Of a stretch of 64,000 nt of DNA, positions 47,496-56,922 are shown piece by piece. Position 1 is the first letter of the stretch. Each line of letters starts with the position of its first letter. The notes under the pieces were generated by a model. That model did not search any database. It was given only the letters and a program-made list of their open reading frames with translations, and was not told the origin of the DNA. The position numbers and the translations under genes were made by a program. Origin of the DNA: Rhodospirillales bacterium (GTDB lineage Bacteria > Pseudomonadota > Alphaproteobacteria > SP197). The stretch spans positions 124,001 to 188,000 of the forward strand of contig JACONG010000010.1 of NCBI GenBank assembly GCA_014323865.1. The letters run 5' to 3'.

Positions 47496-47594
47496 GACTC
47501 CAACCTGAGTCAAGCGCCGCCCGCTGTCAACCGACACCGCGCTGCACATCCACGGCTTCCCGGAACGCGAGGATGCGCAGCGCGGTGCGACGGC

Positions 47595-48003
47595 CCCCGC
47601 ATGGATGCCGATCCCCATGCGAAAGAGCTGCGGCAGATCGTTCGCCATGTCGTCGTTGAGCCGTTCGGGCGCCTGTCCCATCGCCACGAAGCAGCATTTC
47701 AGGATGAAGACCGTATCAATAGGGAAGCTGGTCTTCGGAGAGGCTGATGAAGTCGCGCCGGTCGGCGACGTGTCCGGCGACCAGGATCGGCGCGATGAGC
47801 CCCGGAGATGTCTGCATGGTATCGCGCCATGGCATGGCGAGCGAGCCGTGACGCCAGACCGCCTCAAGCGCCAGGACGAAGTGCACGATCAGGCCGTTGT
47901 CCATCCAAGCCAGGGCGTGTTGGCAAGATGCGTGACGATGAAAGCAAAGAGGAGTCGGTCCCGTTACGAGGCGCAGGCGGATCAATACGAACAGGTCGCC
48001 CAC
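47595..48003 (-). pseudogene. Remnant of a class III adenylate/guanylate cyclase
   Basis: Two adjacent reverse-strand frames carry cyclase fragments: VADRRDFISLSEDQLPY (ending in TGA at 47716) and, one frame over, DTVFILKCCFVAMGQAPERL then LNDDMANDLPQLFRMGIGIH. In active cyclases these read as one path (RGFTSLSE..LPYD..F.LN.YF.AMG ... RMGIGIHAG). One extra T near 47717 explains the shift; the metal-binding stretch between AMG and the LNDD segment and everything after GIHAG are also missing. Inactive. Confidence 0.6.
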
Positions 48004-48622
48004 CGGGCGACAACAACTGGGCGATGGGATGGTTGGGCTGTTGCAGCACGAAGAACTCCGGCACAGGGCCGGTCGCGGTGATGACGAAGGTCATCGCCAC
48101 GGCTTCGTCCGGCTCGACCACGCCGTCGAAGAAGCTGAGACTGTCGCTGGGCTCTTCGAAGATGGCGCTTTGGGCGAAACCGTCGGACGGGAAGGGCCGT
48201 CCGGCTTCCGACATCTGGCCGAAGGACAGGCCGTCGTAGAGATCGCTCGGCGTTCCGAAGCTCTTCTGCAGTTGAATATCGTAGCGGTTCCAGGTGCGCC
48301 CGGTCGCATTGATCACGATCTTGCGAATGGCGAACCCCGCCGGGTGTGCGGTCGGAATGGGATTCCCGGAATGCGGGCCCAGGCCGCGAACGATCAGCAC
48401 CACGCCCTGTGTGCTCGTGACCTCCTCGACGACCGTGATGGGATCGCTCAACGATCCGCTGCCGAAGACGGCCCGGATGGTGAACCCGCCTTCCTCGTCG
48501 CTGAAGGTCAGGCCGTGCACGGTCCATGGCTCGGCGCGGACGTTGGTGGCCAACGCCAGAACCGCAAGGGCAAGAAGATTGGCGAGAGCGGCGAAAGGCC
48601 TGCGCGGCAGTGGAAACGGCAT
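47864..48622 (-). CDS. Exported protein of unknown family, C-terminus probably displaced
   Basis: 252 residues from ATG 48622. Signal peptide (FAALANLLALAVLALATNVRA) followed by a beta-rich stretch (TVHGLTFSDEEGGFTIRAVF, VLIVRGLGPHSGNPIPTAHP, AVAMTFVITATGPVPEFFVL). It resembles small secreted beta-sandwich proteins of no known function. From about 48003 to its stop at 47864 it overlaps the cyclase remnant and the sequence loses character, so the original 3' end was probably lost in the same rearrangement. Divergent from the FIST gene. Confidence 0.45.
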   Translation of the reverse strand: MPFPLPRRPFAALANLLALAVLALATNVRAEPWTVHGLTFSDEEGGFTIRAVFGSGSLSDPITVVEEVTSTQGVVLIVRGLGPHSGNPIPTAHPAGFAIRKIVINATGRTWNRYDIQLQKSFGTPSDLYDGLSFGQMSEAGRPFPSDGFAQSAIFEEPSDSLSFFDGVVEPDEAVAMTFVITATGPVPEFFVLQQPNHPIAQLLSPGGRPVRIDPPAPRNGTDSSLLSSSRILPTRPGLDGQRPDRALRPGA

Positions 48623-48685
48623 GGCCCAGTCTACCACTGCGGCGGCCAGTGTTGACCGCGTCCCAAGGCGTTCTATGGTGCGGAC

Positions 48686-49825
48686 ATGGATCATTCGTCG
48701 CTTGTTTCCGGCTCGCGTTTCGTCATGGGCCATGCCACCGACACGACATGGCAGAAGGCGGCCCGCCGGGTGGCGGAGCAGCTTGGCGACCGTGACGAGG
48801 ACGATGTTGGTTTCGTTTATGTCACGGACCATTTCGCGAACCATCTGGGTGACATCACGTCGTTCCTTTCGGCGGCGACGGGAACGCTCCATTGGTGCGG
48901 CACGATCGGCATCGGGATTTGCGCCACCTGCGTCGAGTATTTCGATAGGCCCGGGATCGTTGCGATGACCTGTAACCTTCCGGGTTCGGGTATCAACACC
49001 TTCACCTCGGTCGACGAGGCGATCACGGCCTACAGCGAACTCGGTGCCGGTCCCGGTGGCGCGTTCGGCATCGTGCATGGTGATCCCCGGCGTGAAGAAC
49101 TGGTGAGCGACATTCCCCGGCTGGCGCGTGACACCGACGGCTTTCTGGTCGGCGGACTGACGTCGTCGCGCGGAGCCTTCGGCACCATCGCAGGGCATCC
49201 GGCCGACAACAGCCTTTCGGGTCTGCTCGTGACCGATGCGCGGGTCGCCGCCGGTCTGACCCAGGGCTGTTCGCCGCTCGGCGGTTACCATCAGGTCACC
49301 GATGCGAAGGACAACGTCGTGCTCGGGCTCGATGACCGGCCGGCGATGGACGTCTTTGTCGAGGTGCTGGCCGAAGCGGGCGTCACGGATCTGCGTTCGT
49401 TGTCGGGCGCGCTTCATGTCGCGCTCCCCGTGACAGGCTCGGACATGGGCGATTATCTGGTTCGCAACCTGCTCGAGCTTGATCCCGAGGCCCGTTCGAT
49501 CGTGATCGGCGATCACGTTCAGGAAGGCGATGCGCTGATGTTCTGCCGGCGCGATCGCGAGGCTGCCGAGACCGACCTGCGACGCATGCTGCACGATATG
49601 AAGGCGCGTGCGCTCAAGCCTTGCGGCGGGCTCTACTTCAGCTGCCTTGCGCGCGGTCCCAACCTGTTTGGCGACGAGGGCAACGAGATGAAGATCGTCC
49701 AAGAGGTCTTGGGCGACATCCCGATCGTGGGTTTCTTTGGCAACGGCGAAATCTCGTTCGACCGGCTCTATGCCTACACCGGCGTGCTCACGCTGTTCCT
49801 GGAGGCTGAGCCCGAACTTCACTGA
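48686..49825 (+). CDS. FIST domain protein
   Basis: 379 residues. FIST_N covers about residues 30-230 (VGFVYVTDHFANHLGDITSF, WCGTIGIGICATCVEYFDRP, GFLVGGLTSSRGAFGTIAGH, VAAGLTQGCSPLGGYHQVTD); FIST_C follows (ALMFCRRDREAAETDLRRML, GGLYFSCLARGPNLFGDEGN, VGFFGNGEISFDRLYAYTGV). These proteins are thought to sense small ligands, perhaps amino acids, and often occur with signalling genes; none is adjacent here. Convergent with the DUF3179 gene, 7-bp overlap. Confidence 0.88.
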   Translation: MDHSSLVSGSRFVMGHATDTTWQKAARRVAEQLGDRDEDDVGFVYVTDHFANHLGDITSFLSAATGTLHWCGTIGIGICATCVEYFDRPGIVAMTCNLPGSGINTFTSVDEAITAYSELGAGPGGAFGIVHGDPRREELVSDIPRLARDTDGFLVGGLTSSRGAFGTIAGHPADNSLSGLLVTDARVAAGLTQGCSPLGGYHQVTDAKDNVVLGLDDRPAMDVFVEVLAEAGVTDLRSLSGALHVALPVTGSDMGDYLVRNLLELDPEARSIVIGDHVQEGDALMFCRRDREAAETDLRRMLHDMKARALKPCGGLYFSCLARGPNLFGDEGNEMKIVQEVLGDIPIVGFFGNGEISFDRLYAYTGVLTLFLEAEPELH

Positions 49826-50856
49826 TCGGCGGCGGTCAATATGTCGCTCTCCGGATAAAACGCCTTGAACGCAAAGGCGAAGTCGACCGTGTAGACCTCG
49901 TCGACCAGCCCGTGATCGGTCATCCTCTGCACGACGACATTGCCGATGTCGACGCTCAGCGCGATGTCGTGATCGTCGAGCGCCGATGCCTGACCGGGTT
50001 TCCAGGTGATCACGAGATTGCCGTCTTCGATCCGGCCCTCCGACTGCAGCAGAAGCAATGACCAGGCCCGGTCGTCGACGCGGACGACACGGGACAACGG
50101 TGGCACCTCTGTCGGCAGGTCGCCCTCGAAGAAGCCGTAAGGGGCATCACGCCTGTCGTAACCGATATAGGGGTTGGTACCGTACTGGCGGGCCCGTTCG
50201 TTATTCGGGATCTGGACCATGCCGTCGGGATGACGCTCCTTGAAGCGGTCGAAGGACTCCAGTCGGGACGGGTAGGCGACCAGCCTGGCGCCGTTCATGT
50301 CGCCGACGATGGCACGGCCTGTGAACTGCTGCCACCAACTCTCCGTCTGCCGGTCGTACATGACGAGATCGGAGTTCCGCAGCTTGCCGGTCGTCCCGAA
50401 GTCGTAGACCACACCGTCGATCGTGCGTTCGAACACGATGCCGGTGTTGCAGAGCGGACAGAAGGTGATCGTCAGCGGGATGCCGGCGACCGTGTCGTTG
50501 ACGATCTCGTGCCACAGCAGGATGCGCAGGGGATAGGCGCGTGCTTCGCCGCCGACCTTGACACTTATAATCGGCTCGATGCCCGGCAGGTCATCCATTT
50601 CCGAGACCGGCACGAAGATCGGATCGTCGATCGAGGGAATACCATCCTTCGGCGGGCCGCCGGAGAGGATCTCATCAAGATCGATCGAGGTATTCTCGAA
50701 ATCGGTGTCGGGCCACTCGTAGCGCCACTGCGACTGTGCCGACGCCAACTCGATGGCACCGCCGGTGACAGCAATCACAACAAGGCCGATCAGAACCCTT
50801 CTCAGCACGGCAGTTCTCTTGGACTTGCGTGTCTTCTTGACGGACGTGCGGGTCAT
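49819..50856 (-). CDS. DUF3179 family exported or membrane-anchored protein
   Basis: 345 residues. A basic N-terminus (TSVKKTRKSKRTAVLRRV) precedes one hydrophobic helix (LIGLVVIAVTGGAIELASA). The DUF3179 core follows: AYPLRILLWHEIVNDTVAGI, LTITFCPLCNTGIVFERTID with a CxxC pair, LRNSDLVMYDRQTESWWQQF and GRAIVGDMNGARL. The function is unknown; the CxxC and conserved His suggest metal or redox chemistry in the periplasm. It overlaps the start of the family-III aminotransferase end by 4 bp, so the two are cotranscribed with the aminotransferase first. Confidence 0.88.
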   Translation of the reverse strand: MTRTSVKKTRKSKRTAVLRRVLIGLVVIAVTGGAIELASAQSQWRYEWPDTDFENTSIDLDEILSGGPPKDGIPSIDDPIFVPVSEMDDLPGIEPIISVKVGGEARAYPLRILLWHEIVNDTVAGIPLTITFCPLCNTGIVFERTIDGVVYDFGTTGKLRNSDLVMYDRQTESWWQQFTGRAIVGDMNGARLVAYPSRLESFDRFKERHPDGMVQIPNNERARQYGTNPYIGYDRRDAPYGFFEGDLPTEVPPLSRVVRVDDRAWSLLLLQSEGRIEDGNLVITWKPGQASALDDHDIALSVDIGNVVVQRMTDHGLVDEVYTVDFAFAFKAFYPESDILTAADQ

Positions 50857-52172
50857 GGCGTCCAGGAAGCGATGGCTTGATCGATGGTGGTGGCGAGCAG
50901 ATCGACGATTTCGTCGACCTCGTCGCGGGTCGCGTTGTAGGGCGGGGAGACAATGATCTGATCGCCCTTCACACCGTCGACGTTGCCGCCGGTCGGGTAG
51001 ACGATCAGGCCGTTGTCGAAACCGGTCTTCATCACGCGATGGAACATGCGGGCGTCCGGAGCGAAGGGTTCCTTGCTGTCACGGTCTTCGACCAGCTCGA
51101 TGCCCTGGAAGAACCCGCGGCCGCGGATGTTGCCGACATGGGTGTGCTGGCCCAGGGCCGCCTGCAGCCGGGTGCGCAGGTAGGCACCGGTCTCGGTAAC
51201 GTTCTGCAGCAGGTTGTTGCGCTCGATGATCGTCTGGACGGCAACGCCGGCTGCGCAGGATACGGTGTGGGCCGTGAAGGTGTGGCCCGTGATGGGCATG
51301 CCGTGCACACCGTAGATCGGCTCGGCGACCTTCCTGGAGTAGACGCAGGCGCCGAGAGGCTGGTAGCCGCCACCCAGGCCCTTGGCGACCGGCATGAGAT
51401 CGGGTTCGACGCCGTCGTGTTCCAGCGCGCGCCAGGTGCCGCAACGACCGACGCCGCACATCACCTCATCGGCGATCATCAGGACGCCGTGGCGGTCGCA
51501 GATCTCACGGATACGCTGGGCGTAGCCCTCGGGCGCGGGCACGGCACCGCCAGCGGCACCGACCAGCGGCTCGAAGATGAACGCGGCCACATTCTCGGCG
51601 CCCTGCTTGATGATTTCTTCCTCCAGCTCGTTCGCGCAGTACTCCGCAACATTCTCGGGCGCTACGCCTTCGGGCGGGCGGTAGGTGTTGACGGGCGAGA
51701 GGAGGCTGACGTCGAGCAGCGAACCGTAGTAGGGCTCCTGCCGAGCCTGGAAGCCGGAGACCGACAGTGCGCCGAGCGTGTTGCCGTGCCAGGAACGCTG
51801 ACGGCTGATGAAGCGGCGGCGCGACATCTCGCCGCGCGCGGCGTGGTATTGCAGGGCGAGCTTGAGGCAGCCTTCGACCGACTCCGAACCGCCGGTCGTG
51901 AAGATCACATGCTGAAGCGTGCCGCCCGCCTTCTTGCGAATGATCTCGGCCAACTCTTCCGCCGCATCGCTGCGGAAATGGTTGCGGTAACCGAACGCGA
52001 TCTTATCGAGCTGATCCTTGATCGCCTGGTTCACCTCTTCGTTGCCGTGGCCGATGCAGAACGTCGCGGGGCCACCCGAAGCGTCGATGTAGCGCTTCCC
52101 GTCCTGGTCGTAGATGTGGATGCCCTTGCCCCAGGCGACCTTGGGCAGAGCGGCAAGCGGATCGTTGACCAT
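50853..52172 (-). CDS. Class III PLP-dependent aminotransferase
   Basis: 439 residues. Fold type I marks: GGPATFCIGHGNEEVNQAIK, TTGGSESVEGCLKLALQYH, RSWHGNTLGALSVSG, LMIADEVMCGVGRCGTWRAL, and the PLP Lys in PDLMPVAKGLGGGYQPLGA. It transfers an omega- or alpha-amino group between a small amine/amino acid and an oxo-acid in the cytoplasm. The group includes enzymes for taurine, beta-alanine, GABA and diamines; which one applies cannot be read from sequence alone. It is followed by the DUF3179 gene (4-bp overlap). Confidence 0.9.
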   Translation of the reverse strand: MVNDPLAALPKVAWGKGIHIYDQDGKRYIDASGGPATFCIGHGNEEVNQAIKDQLDKIAFGYRNHFRSDAAEELAEIIRKKAGGTLQHVIFTTGGSESVEGCLKLALQYHAARGEMSRRRFISRQRSWHGNTLGALSVSGFQARQEPYYGSLLDVSLLSPVNTYRPPEGVAPENVAEYCANELEEEIIKQGAENVAAFIFEPLVGAAGGAVPAPEGYAQRIREICDRHGVLMIADEVMCGVGRCGTWRALEHDGVEPDLMPVAKGLGGGYQPLGACVYSRKVAEPIYGVHGMPITGHTFTAHTVSCAAGVAVQTIIERNNLLQNVTETGAYLRTRLQAALGQHTHVGNIRGRGFFQGIELVEDRDSKEPFAPDARMFHRVMKTGFDNGLIVYPTGGNVDGVKGDQIIVSPPYNATRDEVDEIVDLLATTIDQAIASWTP

Positions 52173-52372
52173 GTCTGGAGCCTCACGCGCACAATTGCAT
52201 CGTGTCGATAGCCCGCGTGCTCACCGGTTGCAACGCCTCGCAAGGCCGCGGTTGCAGGCTCTTCGAGTGACAGACATTGAGACAATCGCCACGTGGGTAA
52301 ACCGCCATGCCCGGTGACGAACGGGTGGCGGCGAGTGAGATGCGTTTCGGAACGATGTCCAAGGATCAAGAA

Positions 52373-52449
52373 TGGTCGGAGTGGGAGGATTCGAACCTCC
52401 GGCCCCTGCCTCCCGAAGACAGTGCTCTACCAGGCTGAGCTACACTCCG
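52373..52449 (-). tRNA. tRNA-Pro (anticodon CGG)
   Basis: Reverse strand, 77 nt including an encoded CCA end. Acceptor stem CGGAGTG/CACTCCG, D-arm GCTCAGCCTGGTAGAGC, anticodon stem CTGTC/GGCAG around the loop TTCGGGA with anticodon CGG, T-arm with GGTTCGAATCC. All arms pair. No integrase gene or duplicated 3' end is seen nearby. Confidence 0.97.
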
Positions 52450-52982
52450 ATTGTCGCGTCAAATCAGCGAGATGCGAAAAAATCTTCAAGCGATCTATCG
52501 CATCGTTTGGCTGCGTTCGGGAGCGCAGGCGGTGATCGACCCGACTTCAGAACGCGGGCTTATAGCGCCTCGCTCTCCGGGCTGCAACAGCGCGAGATCA
52601 GAGGGCGGGCACCGAGCTCTTGCTGCCGCGTCGAGGGGCGGTCGCCGTGGCGTCGACGCCATAGTCGCGTTCGGGCCTTACGAGCCCATCGACGATGTTC
52701 CGCAGCACGGCGTCGACCGACTGTTCCATGGGGGTCGCCTCAGCCGCCGCCGGGTGACTGGGTGCAATACAAACAGGCATCGAAGGAATACGAGCCGTAA
52801 GCGTTGGTCATGCGACATAGATCGTCCCGCGCTTCTGGCTCGCCATGATATAGACGTAGTAGGGCATCGCCGATGGTGGTGATGCAGGTTACCAGGCGTC
52901 AACATGGTTACAGATCGCATTGTTCAGGCATGGGTCCCGGCTGGGCGCGACTTCGGCGCTTGGCCGGGATGACACCGGTTGG
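52450..52982. other. Intergenic region with no supportable gene
   Basis: 533 bp between the tRNA and rarA. It contains short frames without recognisable protein (the best is a reverse frame of about 43-60 codons ending at 52598) and a REP-like element at its right end. The tRNA promoter should lie just right of 52449. Confidence 0.5.
52932..52974. repeat. REP-like palindromic element upstream of rarA
   Basis: TCCCGGC (52935-52941) and GCCGGGA (52963-52969) form the stem; the right edge reads CCGGGATGACA, the complement of the TGTCATCCCGG edge at 18632. Same family as 18631-18670, opposite orientation. It ends just 8 bp before the rarA start codon, so it may influence rarA translation. Confidence 0.6.
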
Positions 52983-54281
52983 ATGAACACGCTGTTCGAA
53001 TCCCAGGCGCTGCGGCCGTTGGCCGACCGGCTGCGGCCCGCGCGGCTGGAAGAGGTCGTGGGCCAGGACCATCTGCTGGCGGCAGCCGGTCCGATCGGAC
53101 GGATGGTCGGGCAGGGCAGGCTGGCGTCGATGATCCTTTGGGGCCCGCCGGGCACGGGCAAGACCACGGTCGCGCGTCTGCTGGCCGACAGGACCGACCT
53201 CGTGTTCGAGCCGATCTCGGCGGTCTTCGCCGGCGTGGCGGATCTGCGCAAGGTCTTCGAAAGGGCTCAGGCGCGGCGCAAGGACGGGCTCGGCACACTG
53301 CTGTTCGTGGATGAGATCCACCGCTTCAACAAGGCCCAGCAGGATGCGCTGCTGCCCTTTGTCGAGGACGGCACGGTCATTCTGGTCGGCGCCACGACCG
53401 AAAACCCCTCCTTCGAGGTCAATTCGGCGCTGACCTCGCGTTGTCAGGTCATGGTGCTCAACCGGCTCTCCGAGGAGGCGCTGGGTGAGCTCTTGCGGCG
53501 GGCCGAGGCGCTGCAGGGACGCACCCTGCCGCTGGAGGATGATGCCCGCGCGGCGCTGGCCAACATGGCGGACGGCGACGGCCGGTTTCTGCTCAACATC
53601 GCCGAGGAGCTTCTGGTCCTCGATGCGCTGGAGCCGCTGAACCGGGAGCAGCTTGCCGAGGTCGTGCAACGCCGCGTGCCGGTCTACGACAAGGCGGAGG
53701 AGGGGCACTACAACCTCATCAGTGCGCTCCACAAGTCCGTGCGGGGGTCTGATCCCGATGCCTCGCTCTACTGGCTCGCCAGGATGTTGGATGCAGGCGA
53801 GGATCCGCTCTATGTCGCGCGCCGGGTCGTGCGCATGGCGATCGAGGATATCGGCATGGCCGATCCAGAGGCCCTGAGGCAGGCGATTGCGGCCAAGGAT
53901 ACCTATGACTTCCTCGGATCGCCCGAAGGCGAATTGGCCATTGCCCAGGCCGTTGTCTATTGCGCCACGGCACCCAAATCGAATGCTGCTTACAAGGCCT
54001 TCAAAGCGGCCACGCGAAGCGCCAGGGAAAGCGGCAGCCTGACCCCGCCCAGGATCATCCTCAACGCGCCCACGCGCATGATGAAGGACATGGGCTACGG
54101 TGCAGGCTACGACTACGATCACGACGCACCCGACGCCTTCTCGGGCCAGAACTACTTCCCCGCCGGCATGGCGCGCGAGCGCTACTACGAGCCCGTCGAG
54201 CGCGGATTCGAGCGCGAGATCGGCAAGCGCCTCGAATACTGGCAGAAGCTGCGCAACAAGCGGCAACGCGACACGGAGTGA
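52983..54281 (+). CDS. rarA: Replication-associated recombination protein A (AAA+ ATPase)
   Basis: 432 residues from ATG 52983. N-terminal [15 protein letters not shown], Walker [10 protein letters not shown], Walker [21 protein letters not shown], sensor [20 protein letters not shown], and the C-terminal MgsA-type domain ([54 protein letters not shown]). It acts at stalled replication forks and gaps, related to RuvB and clamp loaders. Only 2 bp separate it from crcB. The weak ribosome site may reflect the REP element inserted just upstream. Confidence 0.96.
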   Translation: MNTLFESQALRPLADRLRPARLEEVVGQDHLLAAAGPIGRMVGQGRLASMILWGPPGTGKTTVARLLADRTDLVFEPISAVFAGVADLRKVFERAQARRKDGLGTLLFVDEIHRFNKAQQDALLPFVEDGTVILVGATTENPSFEVNSALTSRCQVMVLNRLSEEALGELLRRAEALQGRTLPLEDDARAALANMADGDGRFLLNIAEELLVLDALEPLNREQLAEVVQRRVPVYDKAEEGHYNLISALHKSVRGSDPDASLYWLARMLDAGEDPLYVARRVVRMAIEDIGMADPEALRQAIAAKDTYDFLGSPEGELAIAQAVVYCATAPKSNAAYKAFKAATRSARESGSLTPPRIILNAPTRMMKDMGYGAGYDYDHDAPDAFSGQNYFPAGMARERYYEPVERGFEREIGKRLEYWQKLRNKRQRDTE

Positions 54282-54283
54282 AC

Positions 54284-54667
54284 ATGCTGAAGATGCTGCT
54301 CTTCGTCGCAGCCGGCGGCGCGATCGGGACCATAGCCCGTTACCTTGCGGTGGTCGGCGTAACGGCTCTCATGGGCCACGGTTTTCCGTTCGGCACGCTT
54401 GTGGTGAATGTGCTGGGATCCTTCATCCTTGGGGCGCTGACAGAGACGCTGGCGCTGTCCTGGTCCGTCTCGCAGGAGGTTCGGGCGCTGCTGGTGGTGG
54501 GTTTCCTCGGAGCCTTCACGACGTTCTCGACCTTTTCGCTGGACGTGATCTTGCAGTTGGATCGGGGCAATCTCATGCTGGCGGCGATCTACATCGTCTC
54601 GTCGGTTGCGCTTTCGGTTCTGGCGCTCCTTGCCGGGCTGCGGTTGATGCGTCTGGTGCTCACATGA
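54284..54667 (+). CDS. crcB: Fluoride ion channel CrcB (Fluc)
   Basis: 127 residues, four membrane helices. Family marks: AAGGAIGTIARY, FPFGTLVVNVLGSFILG and GFLGAFTTFSTFSLD, with the Asn and Phe residues that line the fluoride path. It exports F- from the cytoplasm as a dual-topology dimer. The stop overlaps the start of the pseudouridine synthase gene by 4 bp. No fluoride riboswitch is visible because the gene follows rarA by 2 bp. Confidence 0.95.
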   Translation: MLKMLLFVAAGGAIGTIARYLAVVGVTALMGHGFPFGTLVVNVLGSFILGALTETLALSWSVSQEVRALLVVGFLGAFTTFSTFSLDVILQLDRGNLMLAAIYIVSSVALSVLALLAGLRLMRLVLT

Positions 54668-55629
54668 GCGGCGTGCAGCATCTGACGGTCAAGGCGGCCG
54701 ATGCCGAGATGCGGCTGGATCGCTGGTTTCACGGTAAATTTCCGCATGTCGGGCACGGCAGGCTCTCGAAGCTGCTGCGGACCGGCCAGATACGACTCGA
54801 CGGCAAACGCTGCAAGGCCGGCGATCGGCTCGGCGCCGGGCAAACCGTGCGGCTGCCGCCGCTGCCCGATGCCGATGAGCAGGCCGCGGAGCCGCGCCGG
54901 GGCTGGACGCCGAGCGAGCGTGACCTCGACGATCTCGCCCAATGTGTGATTCACAGCGACGACCACGTCCTGGTCCTCGACAAACCCGCAGGTCTTGCAG
55001 TGCAGGGCGGCACGGCGACCGAACGCCATCTCGATGCCATGCTCGACGGCCTGCGCTTTGGCGTCGAAGAACGGCCGCGCCTGGTGCATCGCCTCGACCG
55101 CGACACCAGCGGTGTCCTGCTGCTGGCCCGCACAGCGCAGGCGGCGCGCGCGCTGCATAAGAGTTTCAAGGGCAGGGACGCCGAAAAGACCTACTGGGCA
55201 CTTGTTGCCGGCGCCCCGGACCCCGCTGGGGGCTGCATCCTGCTGCCGTTGCTCAAGAAAGGGCGGGCCGGGGGCGAGCGGGTCCAGGTCGATATGGAAG
55301 AGGGACAGCGTGCGGCAACCCGGATGCGGACCCTCGATCATGCGGGCGGCAAGGCCGCTTGGCTGGAACTGAAGCCGCTGACCGGTCGCACGCATCAGTT
55401 GCGCGCGCATTGCGCGGCCATCGGCCATCCGATCCTGGGAGACGGCAAGTACGGCGGCCGACAGGCGTTTTTCGACCGACAGGCGGTGGCGCGTCGGGTT
55501 CATCTGCATGCCCGTTCGATCTGCATTCCCCATCCCTCCGGCGGTGTGCTGCACGCCACGGCGCCGTTGCCCGCCGACCTGCGCAAGAGCTGGGATTTCT
55601 TCGGGTTTGCGCTGGAAAATGACAAATGA
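54664..55629 (+). CDS. RluA-family pseudouridine synthase (RluC/RluD-like)
   Basis: 321 residues. An S4 RNA-binding domain is at residues about 15-75 (MRLDRWFHGKFPHVGHGRLS, GQIRLDGKRCKAGDRLGAGQ). The catalytic domain has the Asp in PRLVHRLDRDTSGVLLLAR and later LTGRTHQLRAHCAAIGHPIL. It isomerises specific uridines in 23S rRNA; the exact site is uncertain. Part of the conserved rarA-crcB-rluA-HAD-ATP12 order, with 4-bp overlaps on both sides. Confidence 0.93.
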   Translation: MSGVQHLTVKAADAEMRLDRWFHGKFPHVGHGRLSKLLRTGQIRLDGKRCKAGDRLGAGQTVRLPPLPDADEQAAEPRRGWTPSERDLDDLAQCVIHSDDHVLVLDKPAGLAVQGGTATERHLDAMLDGLRFGVEERPRLVHRLDRDTSGVLLLARTAQAARALHKSFKGRDAEKTYWALVAGAPDPAGGCILLPLLKKGRAGGERVQVDMEEGQRAATRMRTLDHAGGKAAWLELKPLTGRTHQLRAHCAAIGHPILGDGKYGGRQAFFDRQAVARRVHLHARSICIPHPSGGVLHATAPLPADLRKSWDFFGFALENDK

Positions 55630-56149
55630 ACGGCGTTCACCTCGTTGTCTTCGACTGTGACGGCACGTTGGCTGACAGCCAGCATGTCAGCACGACAGCC
55701 ATGGACCGGGCCTTTCAGCTGCAGGGGCTGCCGGTGCCGTCGCGCGCATCTGTCCGGGGCGTCGCAGGGGTGAGACTCGATGAGGTTGTGACCATGCTGG
55801 CACCGGACCTCAATGCCATGATGATCGCGGCGGTTGAGGAAGACCACAAACGTTGCTTCTTCGCCCTGCGCCGGGAGCCTGACCATGCGAGCGTGAGCCG
55901 CTCCATGAGGGGATGGTGTTCCAGGCGATGGGCGCGGTCGGCGCGGAGCCCGAGGTGACCGTCGTGTTCGAGGACATGGTGTTCGACATCGAAATGGTCC
56001 GCGCAGCGGGGTTCGCAACTCTCGGCGTGGCTTGGGGTTGCCATCCCGATCAGACGCCCAGCGACGCCGGTGCGCAGGCCATTGCAACGGATTCGCTGCA
56101 TTTGCACGACCTGATCCCCGAGGTGCTCGGACGCATGGTCGGGCCATGA
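55626..56149 (+). pseudogene. HAD-family phosphatase gene with internal deletion and frameshift
   Basis: The first frame (55626-55958) starts well: VVFDCDGTLADSQHVSTTAM contains the DxDGT nucleophile motif, then a normal cap start to FFALRREPDHA. The second frame (to 56149) holds the motif IV region (EVTVVFEDMVFDIEMVRAAG) and the HAD end (GVAWGCHPDQTP). The join near 55890-55915 (EPLHEG then MVFQAMG) lacks about 60-70 residues that hold motifs II and III and changes frame. The product cannot be an active HAD enzyme. The start keeps a 4-bp overlap with the upstream gene, and ATP12 overlaps its end by 4 bp. Confidence 0.82.
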
Positions 56150-56847
56150 AGCGCTTCTACAGGACCAGCGGCACCGAGGTGCTCACGGGAGGCCATGGCG
56201 TCACGCTCGACGGGCGGCCGGTGAAGACCCCCAGGCGCGCCACTCTCATGGTTCCGACAGCCGGTCTGGCCGCGGCCATTGCGAACGAATGGGATGGGCA
56301 GGGCGAGACCGTCGACCCCGAGATCATGCCGTTGATGCGTCTTGCAACCACGGCCATTGATCGTGTCGGCCCCGAACGAGCGGCCATTCTGGAGGATCTC
56401 ACGGCCTACGGCGGCTCCGATCTCATCTGTTACCGCACCGACAGCCCGGCTGAACTGGCCCAACGGCAGATGGAGGCCTGGCAGCCGTTCGTCGACTGGG
56501 CCGCAGCGCGGCACGATGCGCTGCTGGCGGTGACCTCCGGCATTCTGCATGTCGAGCAGCCGGAACCGGCGGTTTCAGCGCTCGCACGCGCCCTTGAGGG
56601 GCTCGACGACTTCCATCTGATGGCGGCCCACACCCTGACCGTCTCGACGGGGTCGCTGGTCATCGCGCTGGCCTTCCTCGATCGCCATGTCGATGGGGCG
56701 GCAGCGTTCGAGGCGGGCTGTCTCGACGATCTCTATGCGCTGGAGGTCTGGGGCGACGATCGCGACGCATGGGAACGTCTGGACGGCCTAAAGGCCAGCA
56801 TTCTGGCGGTCGAGCGCTTCATTTCGCTTCTGCACACAGAGGGTTGA
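56146..56847 (+). CDS. ATP12 family chaperone
   Basis: 233 residues. Family pattern: KRFYRTSGTEVLTGGHGVTL, GRPVKTPRRATLMVPTAGLA, AIANEWDGQGETVDPEIMPL, MRLATTAIDRV and LICYRTDSPAELAQRQMEAW. Mitochondrial Atp12 binds the F1 alpha subunit during ATP synthase assembly; alphaproteobacterial copies are presumed to act likewise in the cytoplasm. Start overlaps the HAD remnant by 4 bp and still has GGTCGGGCC rather than a good ribosome site, so its translation probably depended on the upstream gene. Confidence 0.92.
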   Translation: MKRFYRTSGTEVLTGGHGVTLDGRPVKTPRRATLMVPTAGLAAAIANEWDGQGETVDPEIMPLMRLATTAIDRVGPERAAILEDLTAYGGSDLICYRTDSPAELAQRQMEAWQPFVDWAAARHDALLAVTSGILHVEQPEPAVSALARALEGLDDFHLMAAHTLTVSTGSLVIALAFLDRHVDGAAAFEAGCLDDLYALEVWGDDRDAWERLDGLKASILAVERFISLLHTEG

Positions 56848-56922
56848 GGGGTTGCTTGCTGGCGCGCTGGACTGCGGATAGAACCGGAGCCACGGCAAGC
56901 AAGTGAAAGGGACGGGACGCCC

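Noticed and set aside
52373-52982. tRNA-Pro as an integration site of a genomic island
   Set aside because: No integrase gene and no repeated tRNA 3' end were seen on either side.
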